Shown: positions 6,527 through 14,312, counted from the stretch's first letter. The stretch: 14,610 bases of DNA from Phascolarctobacterium succinatutens CAG:287 (GCF_000434895.1 NZ_FR892788.1:56198-70807), one strand, 5' to 3'. Program-made: numbers and translations. Notes: a model not told the origin generated them from the letters alone.

Positions 6527-7126
6527 TTATTCTTCTTCAGCAGCTTCCGGCTCCGGCGCTTCTGCCGGTGCCTGCGGATGCTGTATGTTATTCATTTCTT
6601 CCTTAACACTTTGGATGTTTTCCTTAAGTCCGCCCAAAGCACTGGTCAGATTACCACTCAAAAATTCAAGCATATCATCAGCATACTTCAGGGAAGACTG
6701 TTTAACCTGTAAAGCATACTCATCAGCAGCAAGCTTGGTTTCCTCCTGATAGCGCAGCACATTAGCCTTAATATCCTCGGCTACAGCATTGGCCTGTTTT
6801 ACAATCTCCTCCTGCTGTACCTTGGCATCAGCCTCAGCCTGAGCAACACTTACAATACGCTCTGCCTCTTCCTTAGCCTGCTGCACAATACGGTCGGCAT
6901 CAGCATAGGCCTTATCGACAATATTCTTCTGCTCCTCCAGCACCTGGTTGGCACTTTTGATTTCACGCGGAATTGCTTCCTTGAGATCATCAATAATATT
7001 CAGCAGATCGTTTTCATCAAGCATAATCTTATCCATCAAAGGAACACGTCTTGCATTAGAAACCAAATCAAGAAATTCGTCAAAAAGTCCATCGAGTGCT
7101 ACATTAGTTTTGTTGCGTTCAATCAT
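6527..7126 (-). CDS. DivIVA/SepIVA-like coiled-coil protein of unknown role
   Basis: A 199-residue, mostly helical cytoplasmic protein. Residues about 40-150 are rich in Ala, Glu, Gln and Lys in heptad-like order (for example DADRIVQQAKEEAERIV), a strong coiled-coil signal. An acidic Pro/Ala/Glu tail follows (184-199). There is no signal peptide or membrane segment. Proteins of this kind next to coaD in Clostridia and Negativicutes are often labelled 'ATPase' or 'ATP synthase subunit B-like', but no nucleotide-binding motif is visible, so that label would be misleading. The composition resembles DivIVA-family scaffolds of division and polar growth, an inference only. GGGGAT precedes the ATG. 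It follows coaD after 20 bp and ends the cluster at a strong terminator. Confidence 0.75.
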   Translation of the reverse strand: MIERNKTNVALDGLFDEFLDLVSNARRVPLMDKIMLDENDLLNIIDDLKEAIPREIKSANQVLEEQKNIVDKAYADADRIVQQAKEEAERIVSVAQAEADAKVQQEEIVKQANAVAEDIKANVLRYQEETKLAADEYALQVKQSSLKYADDMLEFLSGNLTSALGGLKENIQSVKEEMNNIQHPQAPAEAPEPEAAEEE

Positions 7127-7146
7127 GATATCATCCCCACTCTAAT

Positions 7147-7638
7147 CTATTCAAACTTTTGGTAAACGTGCTTACGAACGCGTTCTTCGATGCATTCAGG
7201 CACTAAATCCTTTAATTGACCGCCGAAGGTTGCCAGCTCGCGTACACCGGAAGAGCTGACGAAGGAATATTTTGCATTGGTCATGATGAAAACAGTTTCC
7301 AGATCATTATCAATTTTTTTCAGCAGCAGCGCTCTTTGGAATTCGTATTCAAAATCAGTAAACGCGCGCAGACCTCTGACAATAAAAGGAGCATCCTCCT
7401 TTTTGCAGAATTCATTCAACAGACCTGAAAAGCAGGTTACCCTTACGTTAGGAATATGCTTAGTTGCTTCCTTAAGCATTTCCACACGCTCTTCCATAGA
7501 AAACATTGCCTTATCCTTACCAGGATTATGAAAAACGCTGATAATCAGCTCATCAAACATCGCACTTGCTCTTTCAAAAATATCAATATGACCCTTGGTA
7601 ACAGGATCAAAGCTTCCTGGACAAACTGCTCTGCGCAT
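7147..7638 (-). CDS. coaD: Phosphopantetheine adenylyltransferase (start corrected to 7638)
   Basis: Transfers AMP from ATP to 4'-phosphopantetheine, the penultimate step of coenzyme A synthesis. From the ATG at 7638 it has 163 residues, the usual length. The nucleotidyltransferase motif is at the N-terminus: CPGSFDPVTKGH with TKGH at 14-17; the C-terminal VSSSGVRELA is also typical (SSSxVRE). GGAGG lies 7 bases before this ATG. An upstream in-frame ATG at 7746 would add 36 non-homologous residues. The 119-bp gap to rsmD holds a TATAAT (7690-7695, minus strand) with no good -35, so an internal promoter is possible. The pantetheine pathway connects to CoA-dependent FabH and FabD at the left. 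Confidence 0.96.
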   Translation of the reverse strand: MRRAVCPGSFDPVTKGHIDIFERASAMFDELIISVFHNPGKDKAMFSMEERVEMLKEATKHIPNVRVTCFSGLLNEFCKKEDAPFIVRGLRAFTDFEYEFQRALLLKKIDNDLETVFIMTNAKYSFVSSSGVRELATFGGQLKDLVPECIEERVRKHVYQKFE

Positions 7639-7645
7639 AGCCAGA

Positions 7646-7650
7646 CCTCC
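7646..7650 (-). promoter_or_regulatory. Ribosome binding site that fixes the coaD start
   Basis: GGAGG on the minus strand, 7 bases before ATG at 7638. Confidence 0.85.
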
Positions 7651-7757
7651 TAATCTATTCTTAACCGGAACCCGATCAAAGAAAACCCTATTATATATCT
7701 TGTCTTTTATTCGACATAAAAGCTGATAATCCTTTTTATTTCCCAAAAATATTATAC

Positions 7758-8315
7758 TTACAACGGATTATAACAAATAAAATCTACCAAAGTTTCGCCA
7801 TAGCGACTGCTACGCACCAGCTCACAGCCCGCCGGCAGCTCCGGCAACGCATTATGCGCACTGCGCTCTACTACCAAATAGCCACCAGAGCGTAAAAAAG
7901 AGCGTCTGCCCAAAAGAGCAATAATCTGCTCTATCCAGCCCTTGTTGTACGGCGGATCGCAAAAGGCAAAATCAAACTGCTCCCCTGCTGCCGCCAGCCT
8001 TTCTGCAACGGCAGGAGCACTGCCCTGCAGCACTCTGCAATCAGCCTCTGCGCGGCACTTGGCAATATTGCTGCGCACCAGACGCAAGGATTCCTTACTC
8101 GCGTCAATAAATGTAACAGCTGCAGCGCCACGGCTCCAGCTTTCCAGCCCCAGGTTACCAGTACCCGCAAAAAGGTCCAGCACCTCAGCGCCGATAATTT
8201 TACTGCCTATAATATTAAAAATGGATTCCTTAACCCTGTCCGCAGTCGGCCGTACGTCATATGTTTTCGGTACAGTCAGCTGCAGGCCGCGGGCCTTGCC
8301 GGTAATTATTCTCAT
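7758..8315 (-). CDS. rsmD: 16S rRNA (guanine(966)-N(2))-methyltransferase RsmD (start corrected to 8315)
   Basis: Methylates N2 of G966 in 16S rRNA on the assembling 30S subunit, using S-adenosylmethionine. From the ATG at 8315 it has 185 residues and begins MRIITGKARG, as RsmD proteins do. The SAM-binding loop DLFAGTG is at 47-53, and the catalytic DPPY (N6/N2-methyltransferase motif IV) is at 120-123. GAGGAG lies 6 bases upstream of this start; the in-frame ATG at 8354 would add 13 residues encoded by leader DNA next to the repeat element. rsmD followed by coaD is a standard Firmicute order (ylbH-ylbI). The promoter region is squeezed between the gene and the repeat at 8353-8490; only a TATAAC is visible there. 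Confidence 0.95.
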   Translation of the reverse strand: MRIITGKARGLQLTVPKTYDVRPTADRVKESIFNIIGSKIIGAEVLDLFAGTGNLGLESWSRGAAAVTFIDASKESLRLVRSNIAKCRAEADCRVLQGSAPAVAERLAAAGEQFDFAFCDPPYNKGWIEQIIALLGRRSFLRSGGYLVVERSAHNALPELPAGCELVRSSRYGETLVDFICYNPL

Positions 8316-8321
8316 ATACTG

Positions 8322-8327
8322 CTCCTC
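8322..8327 (-). promoter_or_regulatory. Ribosome binding site that fixes the rsmD start
   Basis: GAGGAG on the minus strand, 6 bases before ATG at 8315. Confidence 0.8.
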
Positions 8328-8352
8328 TGTGTTATAATTGGGTTGAGATGGC

Positions 8353-8490
8353 ATTTCGCCCCCTTTCGCCTCACTTCGTTCGGCACCTTCCCCGTAGGGG
8401 AAGGCAAGCAGTCAGCTTTCGTAATCACTTTCTCGCCTGCCCCATCGGGGAAGGTGTCAGCGAATGTAATGAGCTGACGGAAGGGGGAAA
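8353..8490. repeat. MITE-like inverted-repeat element, about 138 bp, non-coding
   Basis: The left end, read forward, and the right end, read in reverse complement, carry the same module. Both begin ATTTC and a C-run with CTT, then CTCA, a spaced TTCG, CACCTTCCCC, three bases (GTA or GAT), GGGG and AGGC. The two arms, each about 55 bases, are thus imperfect inverted copies around a unique centre of about 30 bases. Each arm also holds its own CCCC/GGGG hairpin. No open reading frame of note and no clear target-site duplication were found. It fills most of the gap between the divergent rsmD and DUF4127 genes. Similar elements are dispersed in gut Firmicute genomes by recollection, not by search. 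Confidence 0.75.
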
Positions 8491-8534
8491 TTAATCTTAA
8501 ACATTCTCTACATTTTCTTTCAAAGGACACTCTT

Positions 8535-10193
8535 ATGCGCAATTCAAGCAAAATAATCTTCATAATTTGCACCATAATGCTGATATCAGGCATTTGCTTA
8601 CGCCTTGCGTTGCCCTCAAGCATCCCGCTCAAGCTGAAGCAGCCAACGCCAACGCAAAGCATCCTGCTGCTGCCTCTCGACAGCCGCCCTGTTTGCAGCA
8701 CCATGGTGCAAAAGCTGGGCGCGCTTGCAGGCCTAAATGTAATTTTACCGCCAAAAAGCTATCTTGACAACTACCAGACGCCCTCTGACAGACAAAAACT
8801 TTTCCCATGGCTGCAAAAAAATCAGCTATTATGCGATTACAGCATCATTTCTGCCGATAATCTGCTGCATGGCGGCCTGCTGGCCGCCCGCATGAACACC
8901 GCCACTCCATCTGAGGAAGATGAGCTGCTCAAGCAGCTGCGGCAGCTGCCAATAACAAGGCAGCAGGCAATTTTTTCCGTTATTCCGCGTCTGCTCGTCA
9001 GCGACCAGCTTTTGCCCGACCGCTGGTACCAATACCAGCTGATGCGTTATTCCCAGCTTGCCGATATGGTGCGCATCACCGGCAGCTTCGCCCTCACGCA
9101 GGAGCTGCGCCGCACAGAAGCAAAAATTCCGCCCAAGGTCTTGGAAAAATACCGCAGCCGTTATCAGCAAAGCGACCGCTTTAACCTGGGCCTGCTTAAG
9201 CTTGCCACAGATGACAGACGGATAACCTTCGGTCAGGACGATGCTTCACCCATCGGACTGCCGCACGCCAGTGCCGTAAAACTGCAAAGCAGCATCGTTG
9301 CCCAAAAACTGCAACAGCAGGCGCAGCTCACCTACGGCGCAGATGAAATCGCCTCCCTGCTGCTCGTACGCTACTATCTGCAGCAAAGCAACTGGCAGCC
9401 CAAGGTCTACCTGCATTATGCTTCTCCCAAAGCAGAAAGTGCAGATATGCCCTATATGGCCGTCTGCGTCGGTGCAGCGCTGCGCAACCAGCTTAAGCTC
9501 ATTGGAGCGTCAGAAGTAAGCACGCCGGATAGTGCAGACCTCATCTGCTATGTTAACTGCGGTAACGACGATTTCCGTCCGTCTGTCAAGCAGGCACAAG
9601 AGCTGCAGCAAATGCTGGACCAGGACTATAAGGTCGCACTCATCGACAGCAGTACCAATTTTGAAGCAGAAGAGCTACTATTGCCGCAGCTTTTGGCAAA
9701 CAACGTACCAATCAACAAGCTCGCCGCCTACGCCGCCTGGAACACCTTCAGCAATTCTTCAGGCACTGCCTTGGCACAGGGACTGCTTTTTTGCGGCCGC
9801 CTGCGTCAGCTGCAGACAGCAGGCGCGGACCCCGAGCGGCTGGCAGCACTCTTCGCTGCCAACCTGAACTTCACGGCAGAACGTATCCTCGAGGACTACT
9901 ATTATCAAAAGCTGGTGCATCCCCAACTGCGGCAAACTCTTGAAGCCTTTGGCGCAAATCCCGTAGAGCTGGACAGCGAAGATAAAACGGCAACAGAGCA
10001 ATATATCCAGGGAAAGCTCAGCCTGCAGGCATATAAGCTGCTGCACGATAATTTGGGACGCACACCCTTTTATCAGCAAAACGGACAAAGCTATTATCTG
10101 CGCGACCTCAGCGTCGGCGCTAAGCTCCCTTGGGCCAGAATCTTTGAAGCAGAGCTGCAGGTATGGACAGATACGGGTGTCAAAACAGAATAA
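8535..10193 (+). CDS. DUF4127 family protein 1, membrane-anchored
   Basis: A 552-residue protein recognised as DUF4127 (unknown function). Residues 7-26 form one hydrophobic segment after a short basic start, best read as an uncleaved signal anchor; Cys21 does not sit in a proper lipobox. Most of the protein would then lie outside the membrane. Motifs in order, shared with the paralogue at 12732-14306: PLDSRPVC (47-54), ISADNLLHGGLLAAR (105-119), GQDDAS (233-238), YAAWNTFSNSSGTALAQG (399-416) and LPWARIFEAEL (531-541). The recurring Asp, Asn and Trp residues suggest an active site, but the reaction is unknown. The ATG follows AAAGGA by 7 bases. Base composition is G+C-rich, Gln/Leu/Ala-heavy, like tmcAL. 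It is convergent with thrS. Confidence 0.82.
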   Translation: MRNSSKIIFIICTIMLISGICLRLALPSSIPLKLKQPTPTQSILLLPLDSRPVCSTMVQKLGALAGLNVILPPKSYLDNYQTPSDRQKLFPWLQKNQLLCDYSIISADNLLHGGLLAARMNTATPSEEDELLKQLRQLPITRQQAIFSVIPRLLVSDQLLPDRWYQYQLMRYSQLADMVRITGSFALTQELRRTEAKIPPKVLEKYRSRYQQSDRFNLGLLKLATDDRRITFGQDDASPIGLPHASAVKLQSSIVAQKLQQQAQLTYGADEIASLLLVRYYLQQSNWQPKVYLHYASPKAESADMPYMAVCVGAALRNQLKLIGASEVSTPDSADLICYVNCGNDDFRPSVKQAQELQQMLDQDYKVALIDSSTNFEAEELLLPQLLANNVPINKLAAYAAWNTFSNSSGTALAQGLLFCGRLRQLQTAGADPERLAALFAANLNFTAERILEDYYYQKLVHPQLRQTLEAFGANPVELDSEDKTATEQYIQGKLSLQAYKLLHDNLGRTPFYQQNGQSYYLRDLSVGAKLPWARIFEAELQVWTDTGVKTE

Positions 10194-10225
10194 AATTTTA
10201 CTTTGTACTTATTTTAAAGCAAGAC

Positions 10226-10258
10226 AAAAAACTGCCCCGCTTGTAAGCGGGGCAGTTT
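10226..10258. terminator. Terminator shared by thrS (strong) and the first DUF4127 gene (weaker)
   Basis: AAACTGCCCCGCTT pairs perfectly with AAGCGGGGCAGTTT around a tiny loop. On the minus strand a T-run follows, ideal for thrS; on the plus strand the tail is only TTTCC. A second small dyad lies between it and the thrS stop (10264-10286). Confidence 0.88.
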
Positions 10259-10263
10259 CCTTC

Positions 10264-10286
10264 AGCTGTCGGCTACGCCGTCAGCT
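10264..10286. repeat. Small dyad just beyond the thrS stop
   Basis: AGCTG-T-CGGC-TAC-GCCG-T-CAGCT: nested inverted repeat with nine pairs and one T-T mismatch. It has no T-run of its own. It may add to the neighbouring terminator or protect the 3' end of the thrS transcript. Confidence 0.4.
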
Positions 10287-12196
10287 TATTTTTTCTCTTT
10301 AATTTCTTCTTGCAGCATAGAGATAAATTCATCCTGAGGCATAGCACCGATATCGCCTTCACCACGACGGCGTACATTTACAGTGCCTTCTTCCATTTCC
10401 TTGTCACCAACGACCAAGGTGTAAGGAACCTTCTGTACCTGTGCTTCACGAATCTTATAACCAAGCTTCTCATTGCGGTCATCAAGGTGTACACGCAAGC
10501 CAAGATCAAACATCTTGTCAGCCAGCTTTTTAGCATATTCAACATGCTTGTCGGTAATCGGCAGAATGCGAACTTGGCAAGGAGCCAGCCAAGCCGGGAA
10601 AGCACCGGCATAGTTTTCAATCAGAATACCAATAAAGCGTTCAATAGAACCATACACAACGCGGTGAATCATAACAGGACGATGCTTCAGGCCGTCCTCA
10701 CCGGTATAGGTCAGTTCAAAACGTTCCGGCAGCTGCATATCCAATTGGATAGTACCGCACTGCCAGGTACGGCCGATGGAGTCGGTCAGATGGAAGTCAA
10801 TCTTAGGACCATAGAAAGCACCGTCACCTTCGTTGACTACGTAATCAAGACCACAATCCTCCAACGCATCTCTCAGACCTTGGGTTGCCAGCTCCCAGGT
10901 AGCGTCATCGCCCATGGAATTTTCCGGACGGGTAGACAGTTCTGCATGATATTTCAGACCGAAGGTTGCATAAACCTCGTCAAACAAACTGATTACATTC
11001 TTAATCTCGCTACGAATCTGGCTGGGCATCATAAAGATATGCGCATCATCCTGAGTAAAGCAACGTACACGGAACAGTCCGTGCAGAGCACCGCTGAGCT
11101 CATGACGGTGTACAAGACCAAGTTCACCGGCACGGATAGGCAGTTCCTTATAGGAATGCGGATGCAGCTTGTAAACCAGCATACCACCAGGACAGTTCAT
11201 CGGTTTAATAGCATAATCCTGCTCATCGATCTGAGTAAAGTACATGTTTTCTTTGTAATGATCCCAGTGACCGGAGGTTTCCCAAAGCTTACGGGACAGA
11301 ATCATCGGGGTTTTGATTTCTTCATAACCATAACGGCGATGAACCTGACGCCAGTAGTTAATCAACTCGTTACGGATAACCATGCCGTTCGGCAGGAAGA
11401 ACGGGAAGCCGGGGCCTTCATCCATAATAGAAAACAAATCCAGCTCCTTGCCCAGCTTACGATGGTCACGTTTAGCAGCTTCTTCCAGCATATGCAGATA
11501 AGCATCAAGCTCTTCCTTGCTGGGGAATGCAGTACCATAAATGCGCTGCAGCATTTTGTTCTTTTCGTTACCGCGCCAGTAAGCACCTGCAATACTCTGC
11601 AGTTTAAATGCTTTTACTCTGCCGGTAGACGGGCAGTGAGGACCGGCACAGAGGTCAGTGAAATCACCTTGGGTATAGGTGCTGATGATTGCATCCTCAG
11701 GCAGGTCATTAATCAGCTCAACCTTATATTTTTCATCTTTAGCAGCAAACATTGCCAGAGCTTCACTGCGCGGCAGTTCTGCACGCTGCAGAGGAATATT
11801 CTGTTTAACAATTTTTGCCATTTCCTTTTCGATAGCCTGCAAATCCTCCGGAGTAAAGGTATGCTCGCTGTCCAAATCATAGTAGAAGCCGTTGGCAATA
11901 GCAGGACCGATAGCAAATTTAACATCCGGGAACAAATGCTGAATAGCCTGAGCCATAACGTGTGCAGCAGTATGACGGATTGCATGCAGACCCTCCGGAG
12001 TATCCGGTGTAACAAATTCTACTGCTGCATCATGCTCCAGCTTATCGCTCAAATCCTTGTTGACACCGTCAACAACAGCCAGCAGAGCCTGTTTACCCAG
12101 CTTTTGGGAAATACTCTTGGCAATGTCCAGCAAAGTTGTGCCGGCAGCAAATTCCTTGACGCTGCCATCTTTCAAAGTAATCTTGATATCAGCCAT
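10286..12196 (-). CDS. thrS: Threonyl-tRNA synthetase
   Basis: Charges tRNA-Thr with threonine. At 636 residues the full bacterial architecture is present. A TGS domain covers about 1-61. The editing domain has HTAAH (His75, His79) plus Cys183 and His187, which clear mischarged Ser-tRNA. The class II catalytic core carries the zinc ligands Cys335 (MNCPGG), His386 (DDAHIF) and His511 (MIHRVVYGS), and a C-terminal anticodon-binding domain follows. RVRCFTQDDAH is motif 2. The ATG follows AGGAGG by 6 bases. Expression is controlled by the T-box leader at 12284-12544, so it rises when uncharged tRNA-Thr accumulates. Its terminator at 10226-10258 is shared with the convergent DUF4127 gene. Confidence 0.98.
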   Translation of the reverse strand: MADIKITLKDGSVKEFAAGTTLLDIAKSISQKLGKQALLAVVDGVNKDLSDKLEHDAAVEFVTPDTPEGLHAIRHTAAHVMAQAIQHLFPDVKFAIGPAIANGFYYDLDSEHTFTPEDLQAIEKEMAKIVKQNIPLQRAELPRSEALAMFAAKDEKYKVELINDLPEDAIISTYTQGDFTDLCAGPHCPSTGRVKAFKLQSIAGAYWRGNEKNKMLQRIYGTAFPSKEELDAYLHMLEEAAKRDHRKLGKELDLFSIMDEGPGFPFFLPNGMVIRNELINYWRQVHRRYGYEEIKTPMILSRKLWETSGHWDHYKENMYFTQIDEQDYAIKPMNCPGGMLVYKLHPHSYKELPIRAGELGLVHRHELSGALHGLFRVRCFTQDDAHIFMMPSQIRSEIKNVISLFDEVYATFGLKYHAELSTRPENSMGDDATWELATQGLRDALEDCGLDYVVNEGDGAFYGPKIDFHLTDSIGRTWQCGTIQLDMQLPERFELTYTGEDGLKHRPVMIHRVVYGSIERFIGILIENYAGAFPAWLAPCQVRILPITDKHVEYAKKLADKMFDLGLRVHLDDRNEKLGYKIREAQVQKVPYTLVVGDKEMEEGTVNVRRRGEGDIGAMPQDEFISMLQEEIKEKK

Positions 12197-12283
12197 AATT
12201 ATCCTCCTCTAAATTACGCAGTAACACGCAATATTTTTCTTAAGCCTTCCGAAACCTCAGCTTACCCGCCTGTTATTTTTATT

Positions 12284-12327
12284 AAAAATAAAAATAACCC
12301 CAATCCCTCTGCAAAAAGGGACGGAGT
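12284..12327 (-). terminator. Regulated terminator within the thrS T-box
   Basis: Minus-strand hairpin CTCCGTCCCT / AGGGATTGGGG followed by TTATTTTTATTTTT, mutually exclusive with the T-box antiterminator. Confidence 0.85.
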
Positions 12328-12544
12328 TTTCCGCGGTTCCACCCTGATTGACTTATATACTAAGCCCACTCGGTACCGTTAACGCCGGTAGTACGGACTG
12401 GCATACTTACTTACGTGTTCCGCAGTCAGTTTGAAGGCGGTGCGCCCTTTGCTTTTCCCCTGCTGCTCTCAGCCAACGACAGCATTTTCTGTGGAGTAGG
12501 TGCAACGGCAATTCCTTCGCATTACTGTTAATATTTTTACTTAC
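12284..12544 (-). ncRNA. T-box riboswitch leader of thrS
   Basis: A leader of about 260 bases between the thrS promoter and gene. The conserved T-box GGGTGGAACCGCGG (12331-12344) is clear. It is followed by a terminator in which CTCCGTCCCT pairs with AGGGATTGGGG (one bulge), then a long T/A run (12284-12297). In the usual mechanism, uncharged tRNA-Thr pairs with the TGGA bulge and stabilises the antiterminator. A Stem I-like region lies upstream; its base can pair GAAGG with CCTTC. An ACC triplet at 12439-12441, the threonine codon, sits next to that base and is a candidate specifier, though the fold was judged by eye only. Confidence 0.92.
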
Positions 12545-12550
12545 TCGTTT

Positions 12551-12578
12551 ATTATAGCACACCAGCAATGCTTGTCAA
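12551..12578 (-). promoter_or_regulatory. Promoter of the thrS T-box transcript
   Basis: TTGACA (12573-12578), 16 bp, TATAAT (12551-12556) on the minus strand, both hexamers perfect. Start of transcription near 12544. Confidence 0.88.
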
Positions 12579-12586
12579 GCTTGCAC

Positions 12587-12615
12587 TGGAAAAAACTTTT
12601 ATTTCATAGTATAAT
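12587..12615 (+). promoter_or_regulatory. Candidate promoter of the second DUF4127 gene
   Basis: A perfect TATAAT at 12610-12615 with TGGAAA (4 of 6) 17 bp upstream, giving a leader of about 110 bases. It is back-to-back with the thrS promoter. The leader holds an ACATGC...GCATGT inverted repeat with a wide loop, of uncertain meaning. Confidence 0.4.
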
Positions 12616-12717
12616 AAGAAAATAAATTCTTTTACTTGTAAACATGCCAAACAGCGATTAATTTGTGCATGTATATTAACCTTTATAAAACGTATATATT
12701 CAAAACTGTTAATATTC

Positions 12718-12724
12718 AAGGAGG
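12718..12724 (+). promoter_or_regulatory. Ribosome binding site that fixes the start of the second DUF4127 gene
   Basis: AAGGAGG, 7 bases before ATG at 12732. The upstream in-frame ATG at 12663 has no such site. Confidence 0.88.
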
Positions 12725-12731
12725 CGTACGC

Positions 12732-14306
12732 ATGGCAAAATTAACTTTCCGCAGGCATAAATTAGCGGCACTCATCTGCACAGCTGCTTTATTGCTGCCA
12801 GCTTCAGTCCAAGCTAAACGCCTGACGATTCTTTATGTGCCCTTAGACAACAGACCGGTCTGCTCGACCTACGTACAGCAGACCATGGAGGCAGCAAACT
12901 GCAAAATTATCCTGCCGCCAGAAAAATATATTGCCAGCAACGAAAAAAACGGTAACCCTGACGGCATTTGGGAATGGCTGGAGCACAAGGCACCCAAGGC
13001 CGATGCTGCTGTTATCAGCACCGACAGCCTGATTTATGGTGGCCTTGTTGCCTCGCGTACACACAACATCAGTCGTGAGGAACTGCAAAAACGCGTTAAG
13101 CATCTGTATGAATTAAAAACTACTTTACCGATAAAGCTTTATGCCTTTTCGACGATTATGCGCACACCGCGTGCCATCAAAGGACGTGTAGAGCCACCAT
13201 ACTACAGCAGTATCGGCCCCAGCATATTTGCCTACAGCCAGCTTTTAGACAAGCAGGACCAGGGCAAGCTGTCGCCCGCCGAAAGGCTGACCATGCAGGC
13301 ACTGGAGCGCAACATGAAAAAAGCTGAGCTGGGCGACTGGCTGGAGCGCCGCGAAAAAAATCTGCTTATCAACCAGGAGCTTACACGCATGGCACGCAAC
13401 GGCAAATTTCATTATTTTGCCATCGGTAAGGATGACAACGCTACTCTTTCCGCTACGCACATGGAAGGACGCAAAATCAGCCTCAGCACCTTTGATATGA
13501 GCAGAGACAGCTTCCAGATTCTTGATGGCGTTGACCAGCTAGGCCTGCTTTTAATCGCCCGTGCCTACAACGAGGCTAGCGGCAGCAAGCCTTCTATCTA
13601 CCCAATGTACAGTGCCGGAGCCGGTGCCTCCACCCTGCCCCAGTACAGCGATGCACGTCTGCAAGACAGCGTACCCCAGCAGATTATCGCTGCCGGTGCA
13701 GTACAGGCACAATCTGCGGACAACGCCGACCTTATTTTGGCACTCAATACGCCGCAGGACGGTATCGTCAAGGATTCCACCGCTGACGACAATCAGCCCT
13801 TCGCTTCCGTTGCCAACAAAAATTTTGTAGGGCTTATCGGCAAGCAGCTCCAAGCTGGACGCAGCGTTTCACTGGCTGACATCAGCTATTCCAACGGTGC
13901 CGATAATGGCTTCATGCAGCTATTGGCAAACAGCGGTGAGCTTGAGCACTTAACGGCCTACAATGGTTGGAATACAGCTGACAACGCCGTAGGCTATGCC
14001 ATCGCCCAGGGGCTTATCGCCCGCGATATGAGCAGCGAAGCACTCAGCAGACTGCTGCGCCAACGCCTTATCGACGATTGGTTTTACCAGAGCAATGCCC
14101 GCCGCAGCATTTCCAACGAGCTGGAAAAGCATAACCGCGAGGATTTGAAATATGATCTTGCTACAGAGGAAAAATTAATCCTGCAACAGGTTACTGCAGA
14201 CTGCCAGAGAATGGTCAATGATTGTCCGCTAACTAAAGGTACTAAGTTCTCACTTTCCTTCCCCTGGAAGCGTTTATTCGAGGTAGATGTAAAAATAAAG
14301 AAATAG
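12732..14306 (+). CDS. DUF4127 family protein 2, secreted (start corrected to 12732)
   Basis: A 524-residue paralogue of the protein at 8535-10193. From the chosen ATG it has a classic Sec signal peptide: basic start (FRRHK), hydrophobic core 11-22, and cleavage predicted after VQA at residue 28. An upstream ATG at 12663 would bury this signal. Motifs in the same order as in protein 1: PLDNRPVC (37-44), ISTDSLIYGGLVASR (95-109), GKDDNA (232-237), YNGWNTADNAVGYAIAQG (410-427) and FPWKRLFEVDV (510-520). Motifs 1 and 2 are spaced exactly as in protein 1 (58 residues). Function is unknown; the preserved acidic, Asn and Trp positions and export point to an extracytoplasmic enzyme, an inference. 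It is divergent from thrS and followed by a strong terminator. Confidence 0.85.
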   Translation: MAKLTFRRHKLAALICTAALLLPASVQAKRLTILYVPLDNRPVCSTYVQQTMEAANCKIILPPEKYIASNEKNGNPDGIWEWLEHKAPKADAAVISTDSLIYGGLVASRTHNISREELQKRVKHLYELKTTLPIKLYAFSTIMRTPRAIKGRVEPPYYSSIGPSIFAYSQLLDKQDQGKLSPAERLTMQALERNMKKAELGDWLERREKNLLINQELTRMARNGKFHYFAIGKDDNATLSATHMEGRKISLSTFDMSRDSFQILDGVDQLGLLLIARAYNEASGSKPSIYPMYSAGAGASTLPQYSDARLQDSVPQQIIAAGAVQAQSADNADLILALNTPQDGIVKDSTADDNQPFASVANKNFVGLIGKQLQAGRSVSLADISYSNGADNGFMQLLANSGELEHLTAYNGWNTADNAVGYAIAQGLIARDMSSEALSRLLRQRLIDDWFYQSNARRSISNELEKHNREDLKYDLATEEKLILQQVTADCQRMVNDCPLTKGTKFSLSFPWKRLFEVDVKIKK

Positions 14307-14312
14307 AAAAAC

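Noticed and set aside
8550..8597. Lipoprotein signal in DUF4127 protein 1 because of Cys21
   Set aside because: The residues before the cysteine (SGI) do not fit a lipobox, which needs Gly, Ala or Ser just before Cys. A plain membrane anchor is more likely.
8312..8704. Minus-strand open frame across the inverted-repeat element
   Set aside because: It overlaps the start of the DUF4127 gene and the repeat, and its end merges into the rsmD leader. There is no sign of coding.
10310..12382. Very long open frame (690 codons) on the plus strand opposite thrS and its leader
   Set aside because: It is antisense to an unmistakable thrS, has no ribosome site and no recognisable motif, and runs across the T-box. 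The opposite strand of a codon-biased gene often stays open.
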